From: Agelaius tricolor
Taxonomy: Eukaryota; Chordata; Aves; Passeriformes; Icteridae
Reading direction: 5' to 3'
DNA length: 64,000 nt
Assembly: GCA_023055355.1 (NCBI GenBank)
Contig: JALJCS010000039.1
Coordinates: forward strand, 858,001 to 922,000
Shown: positions 30,000 to 46,172 of the stretch, in pieces
How the letters are laid out: each line of letters begins with the position of its first letter
How positions within the stretch are numbered: position 1 is the stretch's first letter
The notes under the pieces: model-generated
What the model was told of the DNA's origin: nothing
The model's database searches: none
What the model saw: only the letters and a program-made list of their open reading frames with translations
Position numbers and translations under genes: made by a program

Positions 30000-32636
30000 A
30001 TATAAAACAAACAATGCTACACACAGTACATATGTACTGTTCTGCTGCTGTTTTAATTTTCTACCACATCCATAGGTTTATGATGGTTAAGAGAAGGGTT
30101 AATTTTTTTAAAATTAGAACTGGTTTGCTGAGGAAGCTAAAATCTAAGGAGCTGTTGGTGGTTCCAGATTTGTCCATCACAAGAAGACATCTACTCATGA
30201 TGTTCTCTTTCTTTCTCTATTTTGGTGATGATTTCGGTAATAACTTTGATACCGGATTTGAGTGTCCATCAGGCTCTGTAAGATGCATTTTTGACTCCTG
30301 CCACTAGCCATTCTATATCAGGCTGGTACGGCGTTTGCTTTAGAATGTTAGCATCCCGTCTAGTTTGGAATTTGGGCGCTTGGTGATACCCATCATGTGC
30401 ATTCTGCAGCATCTCTAGAGAAGTTCTTGTGTGGTGCAGCTGAAGTCGCATCCACTTTTGGTTGTGAAATTACAAATAGAGAAGTTAGTACCATTAGTAG
30501 TTTCATTAAGAGACTCAATTGTAATAGTTGTGCAAGCAGATCTCACACAGGCACATCCTCTTCCCATATAACACACCTGTGATAGTGCATGGGTAACTGG
30601 GCTCATTTCAAAAATACAAGTGCTGCCCTCAGCATGCAGACACCGACCCTCTCTTTCAAGCGCCGCATTTTTGCACACAAAATTCAGTGCGTCCCTTGGT
30701 ACACATGCTTTGATACTAAGAGTTTGCCAGCTTCTAGTTTTCTTCTTGAAAATGGCCCAGACATGATGCTGAATGGGTCTGACAGTTACGTGAGTTCTTA
30801 TAACTCCAAGGGCCAAAATTGGAATGACACGGTATTTTGTTGCATTCTTAATGGTTAATACAAAAGACTGCAGGGTTCTGTTCATTCTATGTGAAATTGG
30901 CCAATTGCAACCAAGTGTGGAAGTCTTTTTCAAATTGCTTTGTGGTTTCATTTTTAGCCATGATTTAGTTTATTCTTGTGCTAATTTCCCCAGCTCTCCT
31001 TTTTTACAGTTCTCCTGAGATTACAGACCATAGCCACACACAGCTGAGCTTGTGTACATTGAAATGCAAAGAAATGTCACCCTGTAGTTTTCCCATAAAG
31101 CCACCAACTGCTTGAAAATCCTGCTGTGTACTGTTGGCCAGGGTGCTTAATAGGTTAGCTGCCAGGCTTTGGGTATGGGCAAGTGATAGCAGGGTTGATC
31201 TGAGAGGAGTTTGTATCTGTCCAAGATAAGAGCTCACAGTGCTTACTTTCTTGAGTAAGACTTCTTGATCAATAGAATTTAATACTCCCAGTTCAGACCC
31301 AAACCATCCCCTTATGTCTTTTCTACACCTATCATTTGATGTCTGGGAATGTATCCACAGCTCCCATTCTTTTAGGCTTTGCTGTATGAGTGGGCAGAAT
31401 TGCTGTTTAATTTTGGAAACATTAGCTTGTATCTTTACCTCCAGCTTTTTCAGAGAGTACTGTGGATTTAGAGGCAACAATTGTTCATTTGTTTGTCTTA
31501 CCCCAGAGTGAAAGACTATATTATTTCACTTACGGGTCCTGTTCTACGGAGTTGTTTGCTGATGTAAAGTTGTTTGTTTTGATTTTAAATTTTAAATGTC
31601 TGTTGTGTGATCCATTCCGTTTCGCTCTTTGTCGAGTACCCAAGGCATGGTAACTGGTTTCTTCAGATACATTGCCTGCCTGTAGGCAAGAATTTCAGAA
31701 ACCTTCAGAAACCTTGCACTGGCCCCTGGTAGTATTACAAAGGATGCTTTACGAAGTTCCCACTACAAATAGTTGAGTATTCTGAGTACCTCAGCCCATT
31801 AGAGGATGCAGCTGTGCTATTGGATTCCATGCATGTCTGGGTTGCCCTCACGTGGTCATGAAATTGGGCATGATATACCCTAACAGGATGATTGTGCTCC
31901 TGGCTACCCCTCCAGCTTGATTGGTTACTATTTCAGATGGCCAGGAATATCCCAAGTATGAAATTCAATTCTCAAAAGCAGATCCTGTATGAGACCTGTT
32001 CCATGTACTAAGCGTACAAGCAGGACAGTTTCTAACTCTAGTCGCACAAGAGCTGCCTGTTGGAAACAATATTTGTTGGGTCGGATTCCTGGCGGGCTCA
32101 GTTCCTGGATCTCTGTGTGATGATGGTCCTCCCACCCCACCTGTGCGCCAGAGATGAAGGGAACTATCTTGTGCTAGGTTATAGTCTCCCATTTTAATTT
32201 GCATAGTGCAAAAATCCTGATAGGATTCACATGAAAATGAATTCACACACTGCTTGTTAGAAAGGTCGCAGATGCGCATGATCACTCGAGCAATCTTCTC
32301 TGAACGAGGTTTGTGAGTTTCAAATTTACAAGCCACAGAGATCCTGCTTTCAGGTGGGACAAGAAAGGCATGCATGGAGTCAGGTTTTCCTCAATCTTTA
32401 ACTGCTCGGTCATTAGTCCTTAAAATGGTGTAAAGTGCTTTTACCTTTTTAATCTCTTTTAGCCAGTTAGGTCCTGAATATTTTTGAGTGTTCCATCTAC
32501 CAGGATCTTGCAGGCCAAGGAGATCATTATGGTAGTGACAGTCGTCTGCTGTGGCTTGCATTCTGATTAGAAGTATCGGGAAGACGATGATGGTGTGAAA
32601 TGCATCCTTGTTTCTCCTGTTCTTTCTGAGGTCCAC
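30000..32636 (-). pseudogene. env: ERV2 env, decayed
   Basis: Several broken frames on the minus strand are clearly related to the ERV1 Env. The N-terminal part is at 32636-32391 and 32375-31965. The region after the subunit boundary is at 31480-31004, with FGSELGVLNSIDQEVLLKK matching the fusion-peptide-like stretch of ERV1. The Cys-rich part is at 30951-30415 (MGRGCACVRSAC, SICNF). The order is the same and the same cysteine pattern is kept, but the identity is low, so the two viruses belong to separate lineages with a shared Env type. Multiple stops and frame breaks rule out a product. Confidence 0.85.
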
Positions 32637-32649
32637 TTTTGGACTCCAC

Positions 32650-35600
32650 TTGCCTTTTGCAAAGCATTTTAATTCTGGAATAATGTATCCAAGAGATGAA
32701 TGCTTTAGGCTTTAAAGGCTGTGTAAGTGATTAAAAGTACTAAATAGACTCCTTTTTAATTTTGGGATAAGAGGCTTTCTACCTGGTCTACCTGGTCCCC
32801 AGGCTGGATTTGTGGAGGGAAGCATCCTCTTGCTCATGTGCTCAAAATGTGTTGGTTTATTTTCTGCAGCTGTTGTGTTAGTTGGACAACATGGTTCTGG
32901 AGATACCCCTCTCCAACTTGTACAGTATCTTCCCCTTGCTAGTTTTGCTTATATGGTCTTCTGTACAGTATTTCAAAGGGATTCAGATTTTCTTTTGTTC
33001 TTGGTCTTATCAAATCCGTTATAAAGCCAAAGGTAGGGCCTGGGGCCAAGGTATGTTGGCCTCTGGTACAGTTTTGACTATCTATTGTTTTACCGGATAA
33101 TTAATCTTTTCCACCTGGCCACTGGCCTGGGGCCAATCCAGTGTGTGTAGGTGCCAGTTGATTTGGAGATTATTGCAAAGTTGCTGTGCAATATTTGCTA
33201 GGAAACGTGGTCCTCAGTCAGAGGAGATGTCTAAAGGCACTCTGAACCAGGGCATTATATTGTTTACCAAAATGTTGAAAACTTTGGCTTTATTTGTTTG
33301 GGTTGGGAATGCCTCAGGTCATGCTGAGAAGGTATCAGTTAAAGGCAGAAGGTATTTCTACCCCCCTTTTCTTGGCAATTCAGAAAAGTCAACTTGCCAG
33401 TGCTGTCCAGGATATTGTCCCTTGTCTACTGTGCCAAGCTCAACTCTAGTCCTGGTTTGTGGATTGGCTCTAAGACGTTATTTCACACCCTTGGGTTACC
33501 TGCTTTACACTAGAGTACAGGTTGCATCTTACTGTTGTCCTTATCAAATAATTATGTAAGGCATCCCCTTCCCAGTGTACACAATTATGTTCATCTTTAA
33601 TTAATTTCCATGATGCTCTTTCTGGCATAACTGTCTATCCCTGAGGAGTTGAAAAAACATGTTTTCATTCTGCTTTCAAATTCTTTGTTAATTCTAGATC
33701 TTTCTGATTATACGGCATACATCACTGTCATATTGTTCCTTACCTTTGGGCATTAGTGCCTGAATCTCAGCATGGCTTTGTTCTGCTGCTCTTTTTGCAA
33801 CCTGTAACCTCTTTTGGGGTCGGTTTCCCCTTTCTGATGCCCTTTTCAGTGCAGAATTGCAACCTCTTGAGGCAGTAGTACTGCCTGCAGCAATTTTAAG
33901 ATTTCTTCTGAATGCTTCAACTGCTTTCCTTGAGCTGTCAATAGTCCTTTATCTTTCTAAACTGCTTCATGGGCGTCTATTACTCTAAAGGCATTCTTGG
34001 AATCTGTTCATCTATTGATCCTTTTTCCTCAGGCTGGTCAGAGGGTACGGGTTAAAGTGATTATCTCTGTCTTCTGAGCTGACTTGTGCAGGGCTTCTAT
34101 CCCCTATTGCTCCGTGCTAATTGTATATCCTGATTTTCACTGATCTGCTCTTACAAAGCCACTCCCATCTGTGTACTGAGATTCTGCTCTTGGAATTGGG
34201 GTTTCTTTAAGATCTGGGCAGCTGGAATAAAGTGGACTGAATGGTTTTGATCCAGTCATGCTACAAAGGCTCCTTGTCTGTCTAGTGAGTAGCTGGGAAT
34301 GCTGCTGGATGAACTAGAGAAGAGATTTGTTTTGTAATGCTGCGTTGTTCCACCAACATTGCCTGATATTTAAGGAATCTGGAGGGTGAAAGCCAATGCC
34401 CACCCTTTTGGTCAAGAATTGCTGCTACTGGATGTGAGATAAACACAATTATTTGTTGACCTAGAGTGAATTTCCAGGCTCCTTGGATGTCTGAAACAAG
34501 AGCAGCAACTGCTTACAGTCAGGCTGTCCCCTACTGACTGCATCCAGTTGTTTGGAAAATGATGCTATTGCTCTCTTCTATGGGCCAACTGTTTGAGCTA
34601 GTGCACCTAATGCCATCCCTTGCCTCTCCTAAGAGAAAAGCTGAAAGGCTTCCCAGACATCTGTCCAGCCCAGAGCAGGTGCTCTTTTCAAGTCCTCCTT
34701 CAGCTTTTGAAAGGCTTTCTTACTTTGGGGTGTCCATTTCAGGTCTCTGGGATTGTCTTCTAAGAGCTGCTACAGTGGCTTAACCAGCAGTCCACAGCCA
34801 CTACCACAGTTAATGCAGCATCCAGTCACTCCTAGAAAGGTTCTCAGTTCTTTGGCATTAGTAGGGAGTGAGGTTCCGTGGGTGGTCCCTTTGCCGTCCT
34901 GTCTTAGTCCCTGCTGCGCTTGGGATATTTTGTAGCCTCGGTAAATGACTTCCTGTTTGATTATTTGAGCTTGATTTCTGGATGTCTTGTATCCACTTAG
35001 TCCCAGGTCATTTCATAGGCTTACTGTCCATTCCAGTCTTTTTAAGTTTCAGTGGCTAAAAGTAGATCATCTACCTATTGTAACACAATTCCATTTGTGG
35101 ACGGGCTTACCCAACTTTCAAGGTCCTCAGCAAAGTGTTTTCCAAATATGGTTGGACTATTGTTGAATCCCTGTGGCCCTACAGTCCAGGTAAATTGACT
35201 TGTCCTTCCAGTCTCTGGGTTTCCCCATTCAAAGGCAAACCGGTTTTGGCTGCCAGGGTCCAAGGGTATACAGAAGAAAGCATCCTTGAGATCTGAAATG
35301 GTAAACCATCCATATTCATCTTTTAGTTTGCTTAGCAAAGCATATGGATTTGCAACCACTGGGTGGAGATCTCCAGCTATTTTATTAATAGCCTGTAGGT
35401 ATTGAACCAGACTGTAGTTCAAACCATCAGGCTTTTGTATGGGTAAAATGGGTGTATTCTATTCAGATTCACATTCCAGTAACAACCCAAATTTTAGAAA
35501 ATTGTCTATGATAGGCTTAACACTTTTTATGTTTTCCACCTTAAGTGGATATTGTTTAATTCTTATTGGTCATTTTCCAGGTTTAAGTCTAATGATTACA

Positions 35601-36131
35601 GCTTGTGCTGCTTTGGCCTTGCCAGGGGTCCCATCCACCCAGACTTTAAGACAAAGCTGACTAAGAACTTCTTCTGTGTCTCTTCTGATTTGGACAAAGC
35701 TGTAATGAGAGCTAGACTTAGAACACGATTATTTGTTGGTCATTGACTTTGATCTGAACTCCTCCAGGGCTAAACTACATTTCAGCCTGTTGGAACCTGT
35801 CACAACATTCTCATGTCTCCAACAAATCCTTCCAATGAGGTGTTTTGGGGGGTATAGGCATATATAGGAACTGATGTATTCCTACTGTTTTTCCCAGTTC
35901 ATAAGATCGTGGTTTTAGAAAGGATGCCTTCTGCTGTTGACTTGTGGCTCCAATAACATTCACAACTTTACCAGGATCAATTTCTTCCAACTTTAATACA
36001 GAATGTGTTGCAGCCGCATTCACCAGACATTTCATTTTCCTCATCTTTTCCCCCAGTTCTCTTTTGACCAGAGGGTTTTCTGGGGGGATGCCCTCTAACC
36101 AGCCCTTGCATTGATTCAGTTCTGCAACCAC
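32650..36131 (-). pseudogene. pol: ERV2 pol, decayed
   Basis: The protease remnant is at 36131-35811; its catalytic DTG reads NAA within KCLVNAAATHSVL. Reverse transcriptase at 35422-35075 keeps LKDAFFCIPL and a changed GPQGF. The Tyr codon of the YVDD site is a TAG stop (35075-35077), followed by VDD in frame. Integrase near 33450-33100 shows GQHWQVDFSELP and ISSD followed by a stop. Sequence character is closer to mammalian-type gammaretroviral Pol than that of ERV1. No frame longer than about 120 codons remains. Confidence 0.87.
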
Positions 36132-37010
36132 CTTGGCTTTGAGTTGCAGGCAGTCTCTCTTCCAATGTCTGTCTTTCTTACAATAGGCACATTGAGTGGT
36201 CTAGAGGTTAGGGATAGGTCTCTGCCCACCCCAGCCATTTCTTTGTCCTGAGGAGGGGCCTTTGGGTGGCTCCTCTCCAAGGGCTGCAATAATAGTGTTA
36301 GTCAGTTCTTTCTCCAGTTGCTTATGCTCTACCCGACTATGGTTTATATGAACTCACCATGCTTCTTCTTGCAGTTTTTCTATACCTCGTCTTCTGTTTT
36401 TAATTTTAACTTTCTGCCTAATATCATTAGAGGATTGGCCCAGGAAAAGGGAAATGAGTTGGTTTTTGCCATAATCATCTGATGGGTCTGGAGCAGTGTA
36501 TTTAAGCAAGGCTTCCTGAAATGGTTCAAAAATTCAGTCAGGGCTTCAAGAGGCCCTTGGTTCACTTGCTATAGTGCACTCCAAAGTACAGCCTTAGGGA
36601 TACCATCTTCCAAAAGAAACCCATTCCCAATACTTCTGCAGGAATTGATAGTGACCAGAAGTATTACAGTCCCAGGGAGGTTTTGTGAGAGGGCATGTTT
36701 CTTCTGTATTTTCTCCTGCCCATAGCCTGGCTCTTCCATCATTCCGTGCAGTTTTTAATACCAGCTCCTTCCTTGTGTCTGTTAAAGCATCTAGCACAGG
36801 ATCTATATCCTCCCCATCTGGGTCCAGGGCTTTAAGAAATGCCCTGGATCTTTTGGCTATTCCTGATGGATCATCCCAGTATTGTCTAGCCAGAAATTTC
36901 CAGGTTTCTAAATCAGCTCATGAGAGGCATATCTTGATTTTCATAAGACCTCAAGGTTCCGTCGCCTCCCATAACAGTGACTGAATGACCATCCCCCGAA
37001 AAGATGGTGA
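35980..37010 (-). pseudogene. gag: ERV2 gag, decayed
   Basis: The capsid is seen in 36984-36380 on the minus strand: a PLTKPPWDCNTSGHY segment equivalent to the start of the gammaretroviral capsid core, then a homology-region-like QGPLEALTEFLNHF. A CCHC knuckle (CAYCKKDRHWKRDC) lies near 36190-36150. Several in-frame stops. The matrix part is not found; sequence similarity ends near 37020. Confidence 0.85.
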
Positions 37011-37048
37011 TCTTCCTCCCAGCCCCTGCAAATGAGTCCAAGGGGGGC

Positions 37049-37630
37049 TGTTGTGGTGTGTTTTCTCTTTAATGCTTTGTTCTGTTATCCTTTATGTAAT
37101 GGTTCAGTCTAAGTTGTACCCTCCTATCTTAGCTGTCTGTCTTGTCTTAAACCTGTTCTTTGATCTGGGATGTTCCCTGATCCTCCTCCCATTCAGCTGT
37201 CAATCCCACTTTGTACCAACCCTTTAGTCTAGAAACTTCCCTGTCAATCCCCTGTTCCTCAAAGCTCTATTGGTCTATGCAAACCCTCCCCCTGTTCCTC
37301 CTCATTGGTTTAAACATTGTAAGACCTGCCTTGTGCTCCTCCCCAGTCCATCCCCTATTGGTTGAAAATTTGTACCCGCCCCTGAGCCCTCCCCATATAA
37401 AAGTGCCTGCTGTCCTGTTTTCCGTGTTTTTTGTCCATGTGCTCTCCGTGGAATAAGGCTTTCCTTGGAACCCGTACAGACGAGCTCCTCCTTGTCCTTA
37501 TCTGCGCCGTGTGCGTGACCACGGCTGGTGCCGTAGAGCTCTCGCTCTGAGCCGCGCCTCGGGTCATCCTGCTCCTGGGGTGTGTCCCACACCCGGCGTG
37601 GTGCTGTGGGGAGCTGGCAGAATTCCGGCA
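37049..37630 (+). mobile_element. Solo LTR, plus strand, next to ERV2
   Basis: Opens TGTTGTGGTGTG, has ATTGG boxes, CATATAAAAG at about 37395 and GGAATAAGG near 37450, and ends near AATTCCGGCA. It lies where the ERV2 5' LTR would be expected but in the opposite orientation. No target duplication was recognised. Confidence 0.75.
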
Positions 37631-38469
37631 CCGTGTCATGGGGGAATACTGAATGGTGACAATACCACGATTTCCTTTCTGCCTTTGGTTCTGTACTGGG
37701 AGTTCTTCCTCTTTCAAATTCTAGAGAGGAGGGGGGCTCAAAGGCACAGTTTTCTCAGCAGTATTTACCAGGGATTTTGACTGCATTCCCTGTCCTCCCT
37801 CTTCCCATGACTCAAAAGGAGCAACCAAACCCTCCATCCTTTCCTCATTCTCTTTGTATTTTAAACACCTTTGTCATATGGAACATGAAGAACAACACCT
37901 TCTTAGTCCTCCCTTTCCTTTTGTTTTGCATCTTTTTCCGCAGCCAACACAGAAGGGTCGCTTGGGGCCAAATTAAAGCCACATTCCTGCTGCAATTCAC
38001 GGTGATCCTTCAGATAAACAAAACATATTTAGGTCCATAGCCTCATCTTATTTTCATTCTTTTCACAGAAATAATAGTAACCACAACACGGTATAATAAC
38101 TCAGGGTTTCGTTTATTGGCTTCTTCTCCCTGTCTTTAAAAAGGGCCACTATTGATCACAGTATTTATTGAGGGTTTTCTTAGTCTCCGTGCCCTCAGGG
38201 CCTCTCTTATCTTCTTCCATTGTTTCAATAGGCATCCCAGGGGGTTTGGATTTATTCGCTTGCTGGCTGACACCCTCGTCCTCTCTTTATCTCCTCTTAC
38301 ACTCAGTTGATTTTTAATGATATTTGAATTCCCAAACTGAAATGTTATTTTTTTCTCTCCTCTCCTTGATCTTACTATTTTTACACCACAACTGGTACAC
38401 ACACGGCACCAATATTCTCTCCTGTAACCATGGCAATGTATATAAATAAAAGGACTACACCCCCTACAC
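37631..38469. other. Non-coding, unassigned
   Basis: No exon or assignable repeat recognised. Pyrimidine-rich on the plus strand. Confidence 0.4.
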
Positions 38470-39010
38470 AAGAAACACGGGATCAGAATCCTTGCAGTCC
38501 TGCAGCCTTCCTGAGGCTCCTGCGTCACAGGTGCCTTCAAGGAACAATTGCAGGACTTGTTGACTTGGAGCTTTCCTGAGGCACTTCTCTTTAAGGTGCC
38601 CTTGAGGCCAGACTCTGGCATTGTTGTGGTCCTGGCTCCTGCCCTGGTGCCTCACAGGCTGCAGCCTCCTCCTGGCCTTGATAGAGAGATATGGGTTCTT
38701 GTCCTCAGCTTTGGGGCCATCTCCAGGTCTCTGCTGCTCTCCAGGCCTCCCAGGAAACTTTGAACTGCAGTGTTCAGGCAGGTTCCTGAACAGGAAGGAC
38801 CTCCAAGAGATCCTGCAGTTGGATCAGATCTGGAGATTCAGCAAGGCCCTGGGAAGAATGGCCTGGAAGCCCCAGCCTCAGCCTGGAGAAGCCCCCTGAC
38901 CGCACTGCTGAGTGTGCGGGGCTGGCAGCTGTGCCCCTGCCCAGTGCTGCAGCCATGGGCACCAGTGTGGAATCCTCTGATTCCTTTCCTCTCAGGGAAA
39001 TCCCCACAGC
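38470..39010 (+). pseudogene. MROH fragments: 5' flank piece joined to an exon-12-like piece
   Basis: 38470-38640 resembles the end of the MROH 5' flank (repeated TTCCTGAGGC...GACTTG motifs). At about 38751 a CTCTCCAG acceptor precedes an exon-12-like segment (GCCTCCCAGGAAACTTTGAA) with a frame break, followed by the intron-12 start (GGCCTGGAAGCCCCAGCCTC). Exons 1-11 are missing between the two, so this is an internally deleted MROH scrap. Confidence 0.75.
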
Positions 39011-39051
39011 CCTGCCTTGGAGAGAATTAGCATAGAGGTCCCCCCAGTCTG

Positions 39052-39515
39052 GTGGACAGAAAGGTCTTCCTCATGGACTTTTGCTTAACAATGATACATC
39101 CCAGTTCCTTTCCCCATATGTGCCAGCTTCCCCTGATTTCTCTTTTCCCTGTTTCCTTATTGGTTGGGGTACTCCTGGTTGTGGACTGGCCCTGTCCTCC
39201 CGGAAAGCCAATCCCTCTTGTCCTGCCCTTTCTACCACCCCCCTACCCTCCCCTACCCAAACCTTCTGCAGAGCACATGGTCTGTCTCTTGCCTCTGGTT
39301 CCCATTTGGAGTGTTGAAATAAACCTCGCTGGAACTGACCATATAAAAGGCCCTTCTGCCTCTCTTGGCTGAGCTAGCTGTGGTGAGTGTGGGGTGTGTG
39401 GACTTGACTGCCTTGCCTGAATGCTCACACAAGCAGCCTTTCCACAGGAACTGCTTATTGGGAAATAGGTAGCAGCAACCATCATCTAAACCCCACACTG
39501 CTACAGGCATTCCTC
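39052..39515 (+). mobile_element. LTR-like element
   Basis: Contains an ATTGG box near 39160 and AATAAACC near 39320. The stretch after AATAAACC aligns with the same region of the LTR at 39651-40200, so the two are probably related. Ends are uncertain. Confidence 0.5.
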
Positions 39516-39650
39516 CCCCTGTGCTCCTTTCCTCTCATCCCCTCGGGACAGGTCTAGAAGTAGAAACTGCCTAAAAAAGACACAAGGGTGCTAACTGCCT
39601 CATGCCATTTCCAGTTCTCCCCTGTCCCTTTCTCAAGCTGGTACTGGCCA

Positions 39651-40200
39651 TGTGTGGGAGACAGCCATGGAGAAGACAAACCTGGAATGCCATGGGAGGA
39701 CACCACTGTTTAAGTTAGGCTGAGAGACTGGCACAATTGCCCATGGTTCTTTCCTTGTTAATGTTAATGTGCTGTTGTCAATCGACTGCTATTTGTCTCC
39801 CAGTTCCATGAAAGTTCTCTACTCCCCATGCCTCCATTGGCTTTCCCTGAGAGACCCCTCCCACTCTGCTCCCTCACTGGTGTATCCTGTGTCACCCCAC
39901 CTTAACTCCACCCCTGACTTCCTTCCCCATTGGATAATTTGAACCCTGAGCCCTCCTACCTTCCCCCAGTTATATACCCTGGTGCCCCCTGGCTCTTTGC
40001 CCCTGGTTCCCTTCAGTGGAGGTTGTGTTCCTGCTTGCTCCTGTTTCTCTCCTCACCTTTACCCCACCCGGACCTCTGGATCTTCCCCAAATAAACCCTG
40101 ATAGATCTGCCATGCAAAGAGTCCTCTCATTTTCACTGATGAGGCTTTGATTTCACCATCCGGGCTCAGGCATCTGGTGGCCTGAGGCAGCCCAAAATGG
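39651..40200 (+). mobile_element. Solo LTR
   Basis: Starts TGTGTGGGAGACAG. TATATACC is at about 39971 and AATAAA at 40090-40095, in correct order. The right end is approximate, near the CCCGGGCTCA-like part. Confidence 0.65.
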
Positions 40201-40505
40201 AGATGCTTTCGGTGCTGCAGGCACCCCAACAGCACCTGCCTGGGGAAGCTACTCTGGCCACCCACAGCCATGCCAGGCTGGGCTCTAACAGAAGCCCTTT
40301 TTTTACAGCCCTTTATCCTGAACTTCCATTAACTTCTATTGGACAAGATGGCACTGGCCGCATGGCCGGGTCTCCCATTTTGAATGCTGCGGTGCAAGAT
40401 TCTCCTGCCTTGGCCACTCAAAAAGGCATCTGGGATGGTCCTCCTCCATTCCTTTCCTCACCCCAACCTCTGAGCCCTGCCCCCGCAGCGGGTGCTGCCT
40501 CCGCG

Positions 40506-40889
40506 TGTCGCAGACATCTTTTCATGAAAATCCTTTCCTTAGGATTTTTTCCTCCTGAGAAGCTGTGAGGCCTCAGGAACAAAATGTAAATAATGGTTAT
40601 CTGCTGCTGTGGAATGCAACAGGTGTTTCTGTGATTGGTGTCATGTGGATGTTTGGAATTAATGGCCAATCACAGCCCAGCTGGCTCAGACTCTGTCCGC
40701 GCCACAAACACCTGTATTATTCATTCTATTCTTAGCTTAGCTTAGCTTTCTGAGATGAAACCTTTTCTTCTATTCTTTTAGTATGGTTTTAATGTAATAT
40801 AAATCATAAAATAATAAATCAAGCCTTCTGAAATATGGAGTCAAATCCTCGTCTCTTCCTTCAACATAAGAGCCCTGTGACCGCTGTCA
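40506..40889 (+). mobile_element. Solo LTR, shared passerine-type family, copy 3
   Basis: TGTCGCAGACATC... to ...GCTGTCACA, aligning with the elements at 9802 and 12704. The flanking bases do not form a target duplication. The right side touches an MROH exon acceptor, so the element has been involved in a rearrangement or the left flank has been replaced. Confidence 0.85.
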
Positions 40890-40894
40890 CATCC

Positions 40895-41060
40895 AGGCCT
40901 CCCGGGAAATGCTGCATTGTTCAGCCAGGTTCCTGCACAGGAGGGATCTCCAAAAGAAGCTGTGGGTGGATCAGACCTGGAGGTTTGGCGAGGGCCTGGT
41001 AAGGACGGCCTGGAAGCCCCAGCCTCAGGCTGGAGAAGCCCCCTGAATGCGCTGCTCATG
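40895..41060 (+). pseudogene. MROH exon 12 with start of intron 12
   Basis: 40895-40996 is a 102-bp intact-frame exon (ASREMLHCSARFLHRRD...) after a CCAG acceptor and before GTAAGG. It matches copy B exon 12 (54222-54323) and copy D exon 12 in length and phase. The following GGCCTGGAAGCCCCAGCCTC is MROH intron 12. Everything else of the gene is absent here. Confidence 0.85.
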
Positions 41061-41227
41061 GTGTGCGGCTGGCAGGGAGAGTAACTGAGAGCAAAGCACA
41101 GCAGCTAGAGGAGGATCAGCCCTTCCTATCCCTCCCACAGATCCTGCCAGCCAGAAACGCTTGCCATGATGATCCCTCTCCCACTGGGGCAGCCAGAAGG
41201 AAATGGGGTGCTGGGAACACCACCTAC

Positions 41228-45247
<4,020 letters not shown>

Positions 45248-46172
45248 GTAAGTTAATAGTTGCTTTTAGTTCAAAGGCACTCTGCTTTTGGCCTTGCTTT
45301 TTATTTTCCCTGATGTGTTTAATTTTTTTTCTTTTGGAATTGCAAACTGTAGGTAGTTCATCTCAATAGATATAGTCTGTTACACATTCACATCAGTTTT
45401 TTCTTAAATACATGCCCACATTTCCTGCTGAGAAAGACCATGATGAGCACTCTCTGTGCTCTTGGGAAGTTACAATGCACACAATTCTATTGCTGTACGA
45501 GATGAGGAAGTGAAACCATCATATACAACACAACTCACATAAGTTTCCTGACTGGAATTTAGGGCCTGCAGTAGATACCTAATGGCAGATTAAAACTGTG
45601 GCTGCTCCTAATTTATCTATTTTTTATGTGACTATGTGCTTCTGGCTCTTGAATTTATCTTAGTACTTTGGATTGAAAATTTGTTAGCGAGGAAATCCCA
45701 ATCGTGCTCTCCCACCTGCCCCTATAAAAACATGTCACTCTCTTGTAAGTAGTAGCTGGGGGTAGACATGGCTGTCTTGTAGTCTTAATATTAACATGAG
45801 TTATTAATGTCTAGGTATTGGCAATATCCTGACCTTTAACACTTGCAGCCCTTTGCACTGGGTACTGTACATTAGCTTAAGAAAAGAACAGTCATTCCTC
45901 AGTCATTCTGCACAGATTATTGTTTTTGGTCTCCTTTAAGGATATATGATACTAAAGAGTAATGTAAGCTTTCTAATGTAAACTATTTTGAGAATGCAGC
46001 CTTAGAAACTGAATTTGCAATTCCTGAAGTTTTAGCAGACTGAAACATTTCTTACACTCAATAAAAAGCTGTGCCCCTACCCAAGCCGTTCTATTCCCTG
46101 GGCCACACAGGCTCTGCTCCAGGCTCCTGTGGGCCCGAGCCGGGTGCCCATGGAGCCCTGGCCCAGTAGGTG
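45248..46172. other. NUP35 intron remnant ending in an MROH intron scrap
   Basis: AT-rich intron-like sequence follows the last NUP35 exon. At about 46068-46170, AGCTGTGCCCCT...CAGGCTCCTGTGGGCCCGAGCCGGGTGCCCATGGAGCC (with gaps) matches MROH intron 12 (compare 54407-54500), so MROH debris has been inserted or joined here. Confidence 0.65.

Larger units (their letters stand above)
29488..37020 (-). mobile_element. ERV2: decayed gammaretrovirus-like provirus, minus strand
   Basis: Read on the minus strand, gag (about 37000 to 35980), protease, RT, integrase (about 36130 to 32650), env (about 32640 to 30000) and a 3' LTR (29950 to 29488) follow in order. Every gene has many stops and frame breaks. 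Integrase runs directly into env, unlike ERV1. Matrix and the 5' LTR are missing; beyond 37020 lies an LTR in the opposite orientation. Confidence 0.9.

Noticed and set aside
33143..33559. Plus-strand 138-codon frame
   Set aside because: It is the shadow of the minus-strand ERV2 integrase remnant.
40506..40889. Recent insertion with target duplication for LTR copy 3
   Set aside because: The bases on each side do not match; the right flank is an MROH exon border.
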